Assembly: GCA_025024175.1 (NCBI GenBank)
Contig: QCXZ01000064.1
Location: 51,667,325-51,731,324 of the forward strand
Source of the DNA: Rhyzopertha dominica
Lineage: Eukaryota > Arthropoda > Insecta > Coleoptera > Bostrichidae
Direction: 5' to 3'
Length of the DNA: 64,000 bases
Shown: in pieces, positions 25,641 through 37,812 of the stretch
Layout: every line of letters begins with the position of its first letter
Numbering within the stretch: the stretch's first letter is position 1
Notes under the pieces: model-generated
The model's database searches: none
Told to the model about the DNA's origin: nothing
What the model saw: only the letters and a program-made list of their open reading frames with translations
Program-made: the position numbers and the translations under genes

Positions 25641-26857
25641 AAAGTGTAGATTGCTAGTTGGGGCTGTTGTACTAGAAAACCCTTAGGTTGGTTAAAAATA
25701 AAGCCTGACTCGAACCCGAGATTATATATGCTTTACTTTTTGTTATATCAGCACAAACTATCAGTCGAATAATTTAATTGCTGTACTGATACTCTCATGA
25801 ACACGAAAGAAAAGTTTTATGTTGATTCAGAAATTAGTATTTTAGTGTTACTCGTTTAAGTGAAACCAAAGCAAGAGATACTTCTGGTATTTCGTGCTTT
25901 ATTTGCTACTGCTGGAATTTGAGTGTGAGCACAACGCTAACGCAAAAATCCTCAAAACCCATCTGTGGAGGGTAAATACAATTTGTAACATATAAATAGC
26001 ATTTCCAGCCATCTTAGTTTTCCATTGAGGGCGAATCGTTTTATCTAATTTGTGAGAAACTATGTGAACGATCAAAATAATCCGGTGCTGAATTGATAGC
26101 AAATTAAGAAGTACCCTCGTTCAACAAATTCCAAGCTATATATCGTAATTCGCTGATAAAAGCTCTAAAGAACATATTATGTCACTGGCTTCTCCCCTGA
26201 GGCTTGACATTAGATAATAAAACTTCGGAATAGTTTGAATCGCAGAACTAGAATGGATTATTGAATAAAAGGTCTCTTAGAAATACAACCAGCTGCTGCA
26301 GGTTCCATCAAAATATTTTGACTGTATATGCTGAAATAAAAAAGCGTGACTGAAATAGACAGTTTACATTCTTTTAGATGCGTATGTAAAATAATTTTTT
26401 TCAAACGTCATTAAAGTGGCAATTTTCTGCAGCTAGCATAGGAGCCAAAGTGTCAAATTATATCTTAGCAACAATGACACTCACTTTTGCTGCATATACG
26501 CAGCAAAAATCATTTGCAGCCACGGCGGCAAATATTAAGGAAACTTGATTAAATTATTTACAACTTCTGAAGCGGCCTCAGCCACTTCAGGGGGCGTGCA
26601 TTCGATGTCTGACATGGCGAAAACTGCAAAATGATTAGTTCCAATGGGAAATATTTTTAGAATATTCGGTAAAACTTACAAAATGCAGCCAGGTTTTGTG
26701 ACACATCAAATTATTTTTCTGGTTGTTTACATTTCGTCACTAGAGAAACCTTTCCCAGAGCAAACTAAAATAATCACTGAAGCACGATACGCAAATTTAA
26801 AATTACTCAAATTTTTAATTAGTGCTAGATTCTTTGTCGACGTTTAAAAAAAATAGC
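25641..26857. other. gene-free stretch
   Basis: No supported gene. A lone polymerase III B-box-like word (GGTTCGAGTC on the minus strand near 25705) has no matching A box. Confidence 0.5.
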
Positions 26858-26983
26858 GTATGTTATTTGGAGCTAAAGTGACTTTATGTAGTGCGGCTGG
26901 ACCTATCTGCCTCGCAAGCTCGGCAGTTAAACTCCAGCCTTGCTACATAAAAGTTCACTTTATCTCCTAATAACATAATATAC
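26858..26983. repeat. long imperfect hairpin / foldback, 126 bp
   Basis: The left arm (about 26858-26901) is complementary to the right arm (about 26933-26983) along nearly its whole length: TATGTAG/CTACATA, CGGCTGGA/TCCAGCC, and GGAG-TAAAGTGA with its counterpart pair with few bulges. The roughly 30-base loop contains GCCTCGCAAGCTCGGC, itself partly palindromic. It could be a foldback MITE or a long pre-miRNA-like hairpin. Confidence 0.7.
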
Positions 26984-28214
26984 TATTAGAAACCATCCTA
27001 GCTTATATGAATATTTCAAAATGATCCACGGATTTACCCATTTATTAGAGTGACAGAACGATTTCCACTGTTCGGTAATGTTTAAATTAAGGATGTCAAC
27101 TTTATGTTCCATTCGTTGTCAACGTTGACGAACTGTTACGGCTTTTAAATTATTGGTCTGTGCTATTTTGGGCACATTATGTCACCAGTAAAGTAACAAA
27201 CCTGCAGTAAGCTGTCTTCTTGTTTTTATTTTAAACTAGTCCGCCTTATTTTTTACTTAAACCGCATAATGTCGAAAAGTCTAAATTAATATTTAAACCG
27301 TCATTACCGCATGTTCGACCTGTCTAAATGAAGGATTTACTATTGTGTTGTAAAGAAAAATGCAAAGTGAATTACCAAGTACGAGTACAAGTTACATACA
27401 AAGTAGTTAATAGTAATGCCAGCACATAATGGTCAGTTATGGTAAAACTAGCGCGCTAGTGTTCTCTAATAAACATATAGAAGATCTGCGAAAGGATCAT
27501 CTTGAATGTTCAGGTGTAAAGTTCGTATTTTTTTATTTGGCTCGAAATGTACACCAATTAATGATAGATTTGGCAAAGCCCCCTAGGAAGCTTTTTAACG
27601 TAAAATGAGAAATTGAGTTGACTATGTAGATTCGCATACTCGTTTTGCTTCCCTGTATCTCTCAAAGTTGGAGAGGTAGAGTTAGATGACTTTGTTTAAT
27701 TTGTTTACTATTTTAATCATTAATTAGTATATAATAGTTGCTATCGTGTGTCTCATGTACAAGTTTTGATAAGTGCATTCAACTAAAACTAAGTCTCAAA
27801 CACTCATGTTAAGTTTTATCATCGTATAATTAGTTGCGATTACAAAGAACTAGTTTCCATGTGACATCCCCATAACAAATAATTAATGACAGCCTTCTAG
27901 GTATACTTGTAAAANAAGGGATCTTATAAGAGGCAATTAGAACTTACGGTNGAGAGATAATAGATTAACTCGCTGNCAACTTTAATCTGTAAGCAGGCAT
28001 AATAAAACTAACACATCGTTGTATTGACCATTTACTTAAGAAAACGACGTAATATTAATGCCTATTATTATTCGGCATTATGCAATCAACAAATAATAGT
28101 GTAGCAAAACCATCAAATAAGGAACTGTTGAACTGACTACAAAGAAAAATAAAATGAAAAAACTGTACAATGTTCAACTGTACATTCATATTATACTCCG
28201 AAATTGTCACCATT

Positions 28215-28339
28215 CCATGCCTAGAACGCAGTTAGAGCCATTAAATGATTCAAAATTTCAAGACGACGACGGTGTTGCGGAGTTTGTATGTGAGTGGCTT
28301 CGCGCCTTGCCAAAGATATTCAACAAGGTAGCATTATGA
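28215..28339 (+). pseudogene. mariner-like transposase C-terminal fragment
   Basis: The plus-strand frame ends with KFQDDDGVAEFVCEWLRALPKIF and then stops. The pattern F-x-x-D-D-x-V-x-x-x-V-x-x-W-L-R-x-x-P-K-x-F is the closing helix of mariner-group transposases. Only about 40 residues are recognisable, the catalytic region is absent, and the N-terminal piece 1.6 kb downstream is in the wrong order to belong to the same copy. Confidence 0.6.
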
Positions 28340-29224
28340 AATCCCTACAACAAAATCAAAACCAGAAGTTGTATATATTTATTGTAGAAAAATAAAATAT
28401 TTCAGTCAAATTCCGGTTTATATTTGAATACGCGTAGTAATTGATTGCAATGCGATGGTGTATACATCTTAAGGTCGAGCATACCTTACACGTGCGCTTA
28501 GAATTTTCTTCCAATAAGTAGTTTTACTTAGACTCGCACGTTTCCGCGAACTTATTTCCTTGTATATATTTGCCTATTAGTTTTGAAAGAGACTTCTTTA
28601 AACATGAAAGGAAAGTCTTAATAGGCAATGAAATGGAAGATTGCACCGTGGGTGCTTACGTGAACTACATCTGTTGCATTATTTTATGCGGGAAACTCGG
28701 CCAAATCCGTAATGCGNGTTTTAACCATTTATAATGACAGGTACTAGTTTGAGCACACAAAAATAATTATCGTTATAAAATATTAACACGACACGTACAA
28801 AATGCTCTTAACTAGACTAGAAACCACTACTAAAACTGCAGACTCAGATGTCTGTTTTTGTCGAGTAGGAATAGTAGGTTACTCTAGAACTTAAATGCTC
28901 TAACTTTCGTTGTGTCTTGCAAAATACGGGTTTTGATCTTAAGGTAGGTACACGGGAAATTACTCTGTACCTAGCATTTTTCTTTTAGGTTAATATAGCT
29001 ACGTTACTTTTGAGAATCTGTTTTGCAAACCATACATTTTGTTTACGCTGAACTGACAATTGGCAGACTTTTACTTTGTGTTTAACTTTGCCTAATAAAA
29101 CTATAGACACTTAATTAAAGACTACTGTATTCTTAACTGTTATTGGCTTAATCCTTCACGTTCAAATGATAATGTGAAACTTTCGGGCTGGATGGTGGTG
29201 GTCGATGTCTTCTTCCTCTTCTTC

Positions 29225-29300
29225 CTTTTCCAGACGTTTCGCCTACCTCTGTGGCAGGCATCTTCAGTTGCGAGCTCGTGGTCGTGGACGCAGACGTTGC
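29225..29300 (-). ncRNA. hammerhead-like motif in a short repeat
   Basis: On the minus strand CTGAAGA (29267-29261) is followed by a perfect 7-bp hairpin GCCTGCC/GGTAGGC, then GAAACGTC, with ACGT palindromic and C as the base before the cleavage position. This matches the conserved blocks of a type I hammerhead with a minimal stem III, apart from one extra base before the stem II hairpin. I do not find a convincing stem I with the present flanks. A diverged copy of the same repeat lies at 39740-39838 on the plus strand. Confidence 0.5.
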
Positions 29301-29835
29301 GGTGAACACACTAACTGCTTACGAGTTTAAATCAGTTGATACCATCGTATTATACAGCTTTCTGTGCATCCACTCAGTCCTACATCAAACTTTGAATATT
29401 AAGCTAGGCAAGCACCATAAAACTGCACCAAACTTTTGAGCAGTCTCCCAGACAAATAAAAAAATGGGTGTTGCATTCCATGTGTTAAGAAGATTTTTTT
29501 TAGGTAATCAATTATTTTTGTACAACTTATGATCACGTCGTTTGTACTGTCATTTTGGAATCAGAAAGTTGTCCTAATTCTGGTGACAGGTAATGCGTAT
29601 GCGTATACCTCATTAAATAAACTATTTAGAAAATGTGATTAATTTCAACTACATGCTAAAAATTTTAGAAGGTGATTCTTGTAGCAACAATCCAATAATG
29701 CAGGATGCGGCACATATCGGGACAAATTTAAATTTGACTTTTTTAATATATAATAGTTCCGCTATCTGTTCTTATTAGTGTTCATCAAAATCACATACAT
29801 CTAGTAAACAGTAGTAACCTCATAATTGTCAGGGT

Positions 29836-30045
29836 ATTGCGAACAAATGTGGACTGGTTAAGTTACTGGTTACGTGGATTCTTCGGCTATCCGAGATCAA
29901 CTGTGTACACCATTGTTGCTAAATATAATGATTCTGAGAAGTCTGGGGAAGGTTCCGTTCAACTGTCAAGGAAGACTTATTCGGAAGAACGCGTGACACG
30001 GACTGCGGGAAGGACTCAGGAGTTGTATCCAGTATGGGTGGCGTC
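29836..30045 (+). pseudogene. mariner-like transposase N-terminal HTH fragment
   Basis: The plus-strand frame reads LRGFFGYPRSTVYTIVAKYN, then SEKSGEGS, and then RKTYSEERVTRTAGRTQEL. The GYP-R/K-S-T-V-Y block is the recognition helix of the first helix-turn-helix of insect mariner-type transposases, and the following SxEGS and S-x-E-R-x-x-R-T-A wording is the usual linker. The frame stops at 30067 with no catalytic domain after it. Confidence 0.65.
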
Positions 30046-30500
30046 ATGCATTTGCACTTTTTTTTGAAAGGATAAACTGGCATTAAAGAAGTTTATATGT
30101 TTTAACGGCATGATGCACCGGCACACACAAGTGATTTAATCCCAAACTGGTTATAGGATAACGTGAACAATTTCAGGCCTTAAGGTTCTGGCCCGGATCT
30201 GAACCTTCTCTATTCAAATAATTCAATCAATCGCTAGATTCGGATCATTCATAAGCCCGTACCTAAAACGAATTGCCGAGCTGTTAGACCTGCTTGCGAG
30301 TACTACTTTCATATTAGTTACAAATCGCGATTATTCAAAACAGGTACGTTCTCTTAGAAAACGGTCTAACAAATTTGACAGTCCAACAATTGGGTATTTC
30401 AGCGTATTTTTTATTATACATTCCGAACGATCCAATTGCAATAAGACTGCGTGTTTTTTTAATTTCTTGAGATATTAATTAATATAAATTAAGGAATTGC

Positions 30501-31664
30501 GCTGTGACGACATAAGTAAACAATCAGGTTGTACCGTGTTGAAAAGAGAGGGATAAACAACAATTGGAGTATAGTTTGTGATTTGAAAGTTGAGCCTCAC
30601 GTCACGATTTCGCGAATCAAGCACCGACAACTAATTTTATTGTTATGCCGTTCGTGCTTGCGTTGCTTATATGAAGTGAGACTTAGGACGTACGTCTCCT
30701 ACGGATTAGACATTCGTGCCCGTTTCTCGCTCTTTCTAATAGTAGCTGTCATGATGTAGATGCTGCGCGAACGTATGTCGCTAACTAATGTCATCATTGA
30801 CATTTCAACAGTGGCGTTGCATTATGATTAGTAGTGAGTGCCTCGTGTTTTATCTTGTGATTTTGCAAACATTTAAACATTGTATTGACACTTTAGTGAG
30901 TGTAGTTTATATCAAAAGAACTTGTGTAAGTTGGCGTACCTATAATATTAGTGTTTACTGTGTCACAAATTTATTTTATTTTAGTGGTGCAACGCGATAT
31001 TTGGACTTATGCTTTCCCATATTTAATTCGTAAGTAAATATTTCGTTTGCTTTTTATGCATAATTTTTAAAATAGCAGGAAGTTTTTCGAGTCTTATTTC
31101 ATGTTTGTCGATGTATGTAGTCTTTATGGAAGCGCACTTTTTTGGTTGCAGTAGGATGCCGGACCGACGATTGACCAGTAATGAGAGGGACCTTGTGGTC
31201 AATCTTAGAGCAATACACATTATGTATAATTTGTAACCCGCTAAACAGCACGCCGCTGAAAAAAATCTGACAGCGACTTTCAACCGATTTGAACTATACA
31301 CCAGAGAAAACATACACTTTAAATTTATGACGTGAGGCTCAACTTTCAAATCACAAACTATAGCAACATCGTGTACAGCTGACCACTGACAGTACAGTGA
31401 CAGCTGAGCTGAATCATCTGTAAACATGTTTTTTATGTGGTGTTTTTTTTTGTTTATTGTTCGTTGTTCTTGCCTCAATTAAGCATCACCAAACACAAAC
31501 ACAACAAATCCAACACCGGCAAAGATGATAACGTTTAGAAAATCATGTATGTTTACAATCAGCTTGTCTGACGCCTGTCCTACCGTGATTTGACAGACAC
31601 AAAGGAATGCAAAGTAACACCACTGTTGCCAAGTTGCGTATTTCCGTTTTGAGTTAAGTCGTCA
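30501..31664. mobile_element. possible DNA transposon with inverted repeats
   Basis: GTGACGACATAA at about 30502 faces its near reverse complement TTAAGTCGTCAC at about 31644-31656. Inside, a 35-40 base segment around GATTTGAAAGTTGAGCCTC (30569-30605) is repeated inverted at 31323-31362. An ATG at 31156 behind a TTGGTTGCAG acceptor-like site starts a short frame (MPDRRLTSNERDLVVNLR) that soon stops. I see no target duplication, so the ends are uncertain, and the 151-codon minus frame across 31023-31478 is repeat-derived. Confidence 0.4.
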
Positions 31665-32134
31665 CATCCTTTGGAGGGCGTTTTAAAATACTTCAACTTT
31701 GACTTGAATATTCATGTACTTAAATACATTTTTTATACTAACCAAAATATGGAATTATTTGAATATGTTACAATTAGTAACGAAACTATATTGAATTCCG
31801 TAATTTTTACTTCACTGAAATACCCAATTCTCAAACGACACAAGTTGGTTCCTCTTAATTGATTTAGAGTTGTTCATATGACTAACGAAATGAAAATGAA
31901 AGCAGTTTCTCGTCACAACATATAAATATGGTGTGCTGTAGTCGTGTTGTTTCATCAGAGATAAACGGCGCATGAGCTGTGTTGATTCATTAACTAAGGC
32001 ATGGGACGTTCAATTTGAACGATTCTACGATTTCCTATGCGCACGCTGGGTGTAATTATCCTTTTACAAGTAGAATTTTGTCTATGTACGTACTAAAAGA
32101 AAGCATTGTCATAAATAACAATCTCTTTGGATTC

Positions 32135-32140
32135 TTTATT
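32135..32140 (-). terminator. polyadenylation signal of the first cysteine-rich gene
   Basis: AATAAA on the minus strand, 75 bases after the stop codon of the gene at 32215-32538. The distance and strand fit its cleavage and polyadenylation signal. Confidence 0.65.
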
Positions 32141-32214
32141 TGATTTCTCCAGCATGCTACACAAACTGTCTGAATAATATAGTTCTAAATCCCCTTCCTA
32201 TGCCTTATCCTCCT

Positions 32215-32538
32215 CTACAGCAGATCCGGATGCCTCTTGAAGAACTCCACCCATTCCTCTCTGTTCTCGCAGGGCCAACGCATGAGCTCCTCCCCTTTGG
32301 TGTATCTGGTGCACCACGTACCAGTGCGGTCCTTAAGAATATTGCTCACGGTTCCAGTACACTTGCATCCGGGAGGATGCGGCATGTCGCAGGGCATTAT
32401 GTGGTACATGTCGTTGCTGACACACTGCGGTCCTGTTTTCGTGTATTCGGCCTTGTAGCCATTCCAGCAGGAACAAGCCTTCGAGGTCGTTCTCGCGTGC
32501 ACGCTCGATAACCAGCAGATCGTGGCGATTAGCAGCAT
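32215..32538 (-). CDS. small secreted eight-cysteine protein, copy A
   Basis: Encodes 107 residues. Residues 1-15 are a hydrophobic signal peptide ending in SVHA, so the product should be secreted. The mature part has eight cysteines at 22, 24, 39, 50, 58, 60, 76 and 90, enough for four disulfides. Conserved blocks are HIMPC before Cys50, TGTWC before Cys76 and MRWPCEN at Cys90, followed by an aromatic tail (EEWVEFF) and HPDLL. I chose the ATG at 32538 because a strong acceptor (CATTTTTCAG) ends at 32555, 16 bases upstream, so the longer open frame to 32598 is intronic. Copies B and C have the same arrangement. By hand count about 38 of 70 aligned residues match copy C. I do not recognise a named family; secreted inhibitor, salivary/venom-type or immune roles are all possible. 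Confidence 0.85.
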   Translation of the reverse strand: MLLIATICWLSSVHARTTSKACSCWNGYKAEYTKTGPQCVSNDMYHIMPCDMPHPPGCKCTGTVSNILKDRTGTWCTRYTKGEELMRWPCENREEWVEFFKRHPDLL

Positions 32539-32553
32539 ACTGAGGGTGGTTCT

Positions 32554-32572
32554 GCTGAAAAATGGAATAAGA
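32554..32572 (-). promoter_or_regulatory. 3' splice site before copy A
   Basis: On the minus strand a pyrimidine-rich TTATTCCATTTTTCAG ends at 32555 and the exon begins at 32554, 16 bases before the ATG. The donor is not certain. A site on the same strand at 34061/34060 (TTTTTAG then GTAAGATAC) is one candidate for the 5'UTR exon end. Confidence 0.6.
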
Positions 32573-32743
32573 ATGTGAAAGACTAATTTGAAACTCAAAA
32601 TTTAGTGTATCATTCGTAATAAGCGACATATAGACTTCGATTGAACAGGAGTAACTTTCTGTACGTGTATTCCTACTGAGCTATTTGCCATCGAAATAGT
32701 AAGGGAAAATAATGTTTTGTAATAATCTAACTTTTGGAGAAGT

Positions 32744-32975
32744 NTCACAAAAATCGTAAAATTGTNATTTTAAATAGGTTATTTAAGGTGACGTAATGCG
32801 TGCATTTATAATTNTTTGTTGTTGGCGAGTGTAAAGAATTCTTAGCACGGCAAAANTGNGAATNTAAAAGTCTTGCATAAAATATATTTTCCAGGGTGTA
32901 TCCACATTATTAACGATGTAGCAAAGCGCTNTCGACTATCTAAAAGTCNTTGTCAGTACTAGAACAAATTAATAN
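32744..32975. other. cluster of nine ambiguous bases
   Basis: Nine N positions (32744, 32766, 32814, 32856, 32859, 32864, 32931, 32949, 32975) fall within 232 bases just upstream of copy A, against about twenty in the rest of the window. This suggests collapsed paralogous or heterozygous reads rather than gaps. Confidence 0.6.
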
Positions 32976-35189
32976 AAAAAGGAACTTTACAAGTATTTTG
33001 ACTGTCAAAAATATAAATACAAGCAAACTTGACCTCAAACTAAATGCTACCTACATACCAGCAACACAAACACAATATTAATATAGACCGAATCAATAAT
33101 TTAGTACTGAAAATTTCCAACGATAAATGGTTAATAAACGAAGAATTTGTTGTTGCATTATCTGTATTTTTGTACAATATAAGAATATTAAAAAAAATAA
33201 TTATCATGACAAATCCATTTTGAGTAATAGAACAGTTTTCAATTTTGAATTAATCTTCTGAATTTATTTTGAAATGAATGGACCATTTGTTTCCTAAACA
33301 CAAGATACTTCAGATATATAGTATAAGTAACAAATTTTGAGATCGTTAGGGCCAAAGAAAAACCTAACAGTTAAGTAAGCTAACACTTGGGATAACTTCT
33401 TTATTGTATCTTTGTCTACAGTGTGCATGAACTCGGTTAAGCTGTGTTGAAGAAATACGGCATTAATTTAAGAAAAATAACACTTGACTAACTAATAATC
33501 TATAGCTAATCATTAAGATATAAAAAGTAAAAATGGATCTTACTTCATAATTTGGCACAATGTATCATAAAACAGAAAAAACCTGTATAAATAACCGAAT
33601 TACAACGAATACGTCAACAAAAACTCCACACCGAGAATTGAAATATTTCGGTGTATGGTATACAGTAGAGTAACTCAACTTCCAATCATTTTTTATAACC
33701 CCAACTGAAATCCAATTGAGATATTCCTTATAATAATACTTCTTACAAACAGTGCATGCCAGAACTACTGATTTTTTTCTTAAGCGTTGAGCGCCGATAA
33801 ATTAGATATACATGTATCTACGTTGGTCCTTCATTGACCATATATCTGAAAGTTCATAATGCACCTAACCCATTTTGTTATTGATACTGACACTTGTTCT
33901 AATGACTGAAAACTTGCTCATGTTATCCCGTTGCCCAAACTGAACATTCTAACAAAACTGAAAGAACTTCACCCACGAGCTTTTTACCGTCATTTATAAA
34001 AATATTTAAAAGAAAATTTATAAATAGTCATAATAGGGCATTAGGAGTTATGTATCTTACCTAAAAACAAAATAGGTTTTCGAGCAAGGCATAATCATTG
34101 TGCCACATATGATATACTACCATAGTTCTATTAGACTACTCAGTCATTAATACTTTCTTTGCTATAATAGATTATGATGTTACGTCGGTAATTTTGTGTA
34201 ATAAATTTGGATTTAGTAAAAGTTCTATATTTCTAACGAATAATTATTTGCTTGATTGTAAACAAATATAGTAATATTTTATGTCCTCCAATAAAATGTG
34301 TATGTGGTGTCTGGCAGGGATACATATTAGAACCTTTTTATATTCTCTACATATATATTTTTCTGAGATGCAGATGCGTTGTTTTCTTTGTTTATTAATT
34401 ATTGCCTTACCAATGCACTGAATCCGACAAATACATATTTTAGGTATTATTATTAGACAGATCTCTTAATAATGCAAAATTGTCACCTCTAGTTACAAAG
34501 CGAGCGACACACATTCTTCAAATTACAAGAAGTTTTTCACTTTAAAACAACGACTATTATATAGTCGCAATAATGTTTTTAATTTCTCCTCCATAACTCG
34601 TTGGGTTTATTATTTTTAAATTACTGTAACAGGGTATATGGTCCCAGCTGGACTCATTGCGACAGATTATTAGTTTTAATCTGTACCGTTATATATTTTT
34701 AGAAATGTAAAAATATAAATTAATCCCTTAGGTGGTACAGAAACGTACAATTGTGCTTAAACTTTTGAAGAATAGTATACAATGGAACTATGCCACTAGT
34801 TTTTGCATAAAAACATCTATAAGAAACCTCTTTTACTCCCAGTGTAAAAGCCCCTGAAATAGGAAGAGTGTTTGAAAATACATATTTTCCTATCTAAATA
34901 GGTTGTGACAGTTCTATTGACGGCATCTATTATTTTACAGAAAAAGTGGCGGAAACAAAAAGTCGCATTCTGTACTTCACACTTTCCTTTGATACAGACC
35001 TTTCTAATATACTTCGAAAACTACTTTGTCTTCTCCCAGCCAACAGGCAGACACCATGGTATTCACAAGGAGTTAAAATTATATCCGCTATTTCTTCTGC
35101 ATTAAACGATTTGTGAAAATCATTACCACTGTAATTTATATAATTCTACTGAGAATTTGGCGAGAAATACATCTTCCTGTTAAATTGAG
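32976..35189. other. gene-free stretch upstream of copy A
   Basis: No coding exon seen. It should hold the promoter and non-coding first exon of copy A. Candidate donors on the minus strand are at 34061/34060 and near 33551, the latter behind a TATTTATAC-like TATA word near 33587. Neither is proven. Confidence 0.4.
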
Positions 35190-35275
35190 GCAAAGATTTC
35201 AAGAGGTCGCTTACTTTACTTCTACTGAAGATGGCAACTTAAGCGTTCGTTCAATTAGAATCAAACCATACTCGT
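35190..35275 (+). ncRNA. deleted copy of the hammerhead-bearing repeat
   Basis: Sequence from GATTTCAAGAGGTC through TTCTACTGAAGATGGCA matches the minus-strand repeat at 54433-54500, and ATTAGAATCAAACCATACT matches its far flank. The segment between them, including GAAA, stem III and the cleavage site, is missing, so this copy is a natural deletion and inactive. Confidence 0.55.
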
Positions 35276-37089
35276 ATTTTATTAATTAAGTAGTAACCTA
35301 TTTTGTACAACAAATTTCACTTTCACATATACTCAATCAGTTTTCATTTGTTTTTCATTTGATTAAACGCTTACTGCTTCGTATAAACAGCAAACGTTGT
35401 TAAAATAAGATAAAATTCACAATAACAATAAAGTCAGTGGTGATTAAAACAACAAAAAGTAAGTCATAGTTGTATTCGGTGTACGATGGCAAAATTCATT
35501 ATTTTTTCCAATACTCCATATATGTAACTATTAAATCTTTACACAGCGATGCAACATTACAACTGAACATAAGGGAAGAAAAAACCTACACTAGCTTTTT
35601 TTATTGCATTTTAAAATACACTGAATTGCTAAAGTTTACGACTTATAAGATATTAATAATTAATAGGAGAGATTACAGTCAATTCAAGCCAACAATGTTA
35701 CCAGAGGCACAATAGAGACCTCTGCAGTCCTAAAACAGAACCTTGCGGCATACCAAATCCTACTTTTTGCAAAATTGAAAGTAAGTTTCGACAACAAGGC
35801 CGATTCGAATTTAAACTTTTAACTTAGAGTGACGCCAGACTAGAGCTACACGTTTTACTTAGTTGGATATTAATTTTTACTTTGCGACTGATTAATTTAT
35901 TGAAGAGATAGCAAAATGGTAAATGTTTACTTAAGAAATCTGTTTTTGAGCTAACACATATCTGTGTTCACCCTACGGTATGTCATGACGATTATATGTT
36001 TGCGCAACCTCATTGTTGTCCACAATCTAAACACATAAAAGCTCATAAACATTTTCATTTCTTTCGTCCTTCGTTTGATGTGTGACCACGAAAACCACAA
36101 AAAAGAACAAATCAAAGCAGNAACTCACCTGTGTGTTAACATCATGTCCAAACATAAAATTTTACCACAGCACTCGGNTTGTTGGACTTTGCGACTGTCG
36201 TGCACAGGCCGTACGTGGTTGGCTCGCAAACTGTCTTCATTTTTACCTCAACCGCAATGCACGACGCAAAGAAATAAGAAAACAGTTATCCGTGCTATTA
36301 AAATAACTCTGCGACGTTCTCCGTAGTGTGCACCAGCATCAATACAATCGAATCCATTACACGGGCATACGGCACACGGAGGCTCACCGGGTCGCTTTGC
36401 ACCAGATGGTCGCGCAATATGCAGATATAAACAACTAGTATTAAAGTGTCCAATCCGGAGCGCTACTGGTTGGGAACGCCGATTAAAATGCCATATAAAA
36501 ATGTAAATCATTGGGAACGAATTTAAAGTTGACATAGTCCATTTTTTATCCGGTCGTGGAACAATAAACTACTAATCCCTTTGGAAATTTCGTTAGACAA
36601 TTGCGATGTTTATATGCTCCAAACTTCTCCTAGTTGCACTATTTGCGTAATACACTAAAACTATTATTTGCTCATGTTGAAAAAATACAAATTTTCCGGA
36701 ACACTGTCTTTTAGATATGAATGTTCAGCTACGTAGGATTAAACTGTTTGCTGTAACCTTGTAGCATACGTAATATTTGCCCCAAGAACAATTAATTTTG
36801 TAAGTACATTCTATTTGTGAATGTATTTGACATTTAATAGAACACCGACTTTATGTGACATAATTTATATAAGCAAAATTTCGACAAAATAAGTATTATG
36901 CATAGTAGTAACGCCATAACTGATCTAGAAACTGTATAAGTATGAGCTCTTCAATAATTTCTTTTCTCATACAATCTGATAATCTAACTGCAGGTAGCAG
37001 GTAGCAGCTCGAAGTGCAAACCATTACTTGTAGTTTTCCCCAGCTTCCAGCAATGTGTAGCTTTGCAGCAAATTTGTATCGCAGAACAT
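35276..37089. other. gene-free stretch
   Basis: No supported gene. A moderately GC-richer patch lies at 36170-36480 with overlapping frames on both strands but no recognisable domain. Confidence 0.5.
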
Positions 37090-37645
37090 GCCCAAATTGT
37101 TCAAGGTGAAGGGAGGAGTGTCACAGGGTAGTATTTTGGACACTACTTTATTCATACTATATATTAGCGATTTGCCGTTTTCCTCAGGCGACCCAGACTT
37201 TATTTTTTGATGATAATAGCGTTGTCTGAATGCTTTTCTAGCTGAACCCCGTCTGACAGTTGGAGAAGTAATCGAGACGATGGCAGACTCGTTAAAGTAA
37301 GTATGAATTTTTGTACTCGTCTGGGAACTGAGCATGACTGCGGTGTCTGCTCGGACGCTGGCACTATAAAAAACTGCTAGGAAAACGAAGTTTTTAGGTA
37401 CCTATTCAATCTCAAACAACTTAAACTGGAATATATTTCGGCTTTTAAAACAGCTAGCAAAAGCAGTTTATGCTATGCTGTACCTGAGAGAGAGGGTTAG
37501 TCCGGGTGTGTGCAAAATGGCATATCATAACCATTTTTTGAGTCTTATGCGATACGGAATAGAATGTCGGGTTTCTGATACAAAAGCATCTTTAATTTTA
37601 CTATACAAAAACGCGCAATCAATTTTACACCATAAACACGTACTA
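37090..37645 (+). pseudogene. non-LTR retrotransposon reverse transcriptase fragment 2
   Basis: Plus-strand frames read KVKGGVSQGSILDTTLFILY-ISDLP, then FDDNS after a run of stops (the expected F/Y-A-D-D box with the alanine lost), and later the thumb region with KFLGTYS, NLNWNIFRLLKQL, AYHNHFLSLMRYGIE and LLYKNAQSI. These follow the order of the catalytic palm, FLG, and Y-x-x-F-x-S-x-x-x-Y-G-I blocks of jockey/CR1-type LINEs. Multiple stops and frameshifts show it is dead. Two direct repeats with hammerhead-like cores start directly after it (37651). Confidence 0.8.
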
Positions 37646-37650
37646 GATAT

Positions 37651-37738
37651 TAACAAAATTACGACTGTGCCATCTCGCCTGCGTCAAAAGAATGTGTGGA
37701 CAGCTGTTTCAGCTTACAACGCCTCCTCAGCGCAGCTA
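37651..37738 (-). repeat. direct repeat copy 1 with hammerhead-like core
   Basis: About 88 bases starting TAACAAAATTACG, repeated in the same orientation at 37979-38071, an offset of 328 bases. On the minus strand it carries CTGAGGA (37730-37724), a GAAA (37710-37707) and the palindrome ACAGCTGT. The hairpin and stem I are more mutated than in the second copy. Confidence 0.65.
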
Positions 37739-37812
37739 TAGTCCCAACGCAGACAACACGGCATAGATCTGGCTTCCCTTATATACGCCAAGGTAGGCGA
37801 TGTGTATGCGCG

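Noticed and set aside
25690..25712. B-box-like GGTTCGAGTC on the minus strand
   Set aside because: No A box at a suitable distance; too short to call a SINE.
32140..32629. Open frames on both strands overlapping copy A (123, 98 and 73 codons)
   Set aside because: Shadows of the GC-rich exon of copy A in other frames; none has a domain or splice context.
34051..34067. Minus-strand TTTTTAG fused to GTAAGATAC, similar to a ratchet point
   Set aside because: Weaker (TAG, GTAAGA) and on the strand of copy A; it may simply be the donor of that gene's 5'UTR exon, so I list it only as a candidate there.
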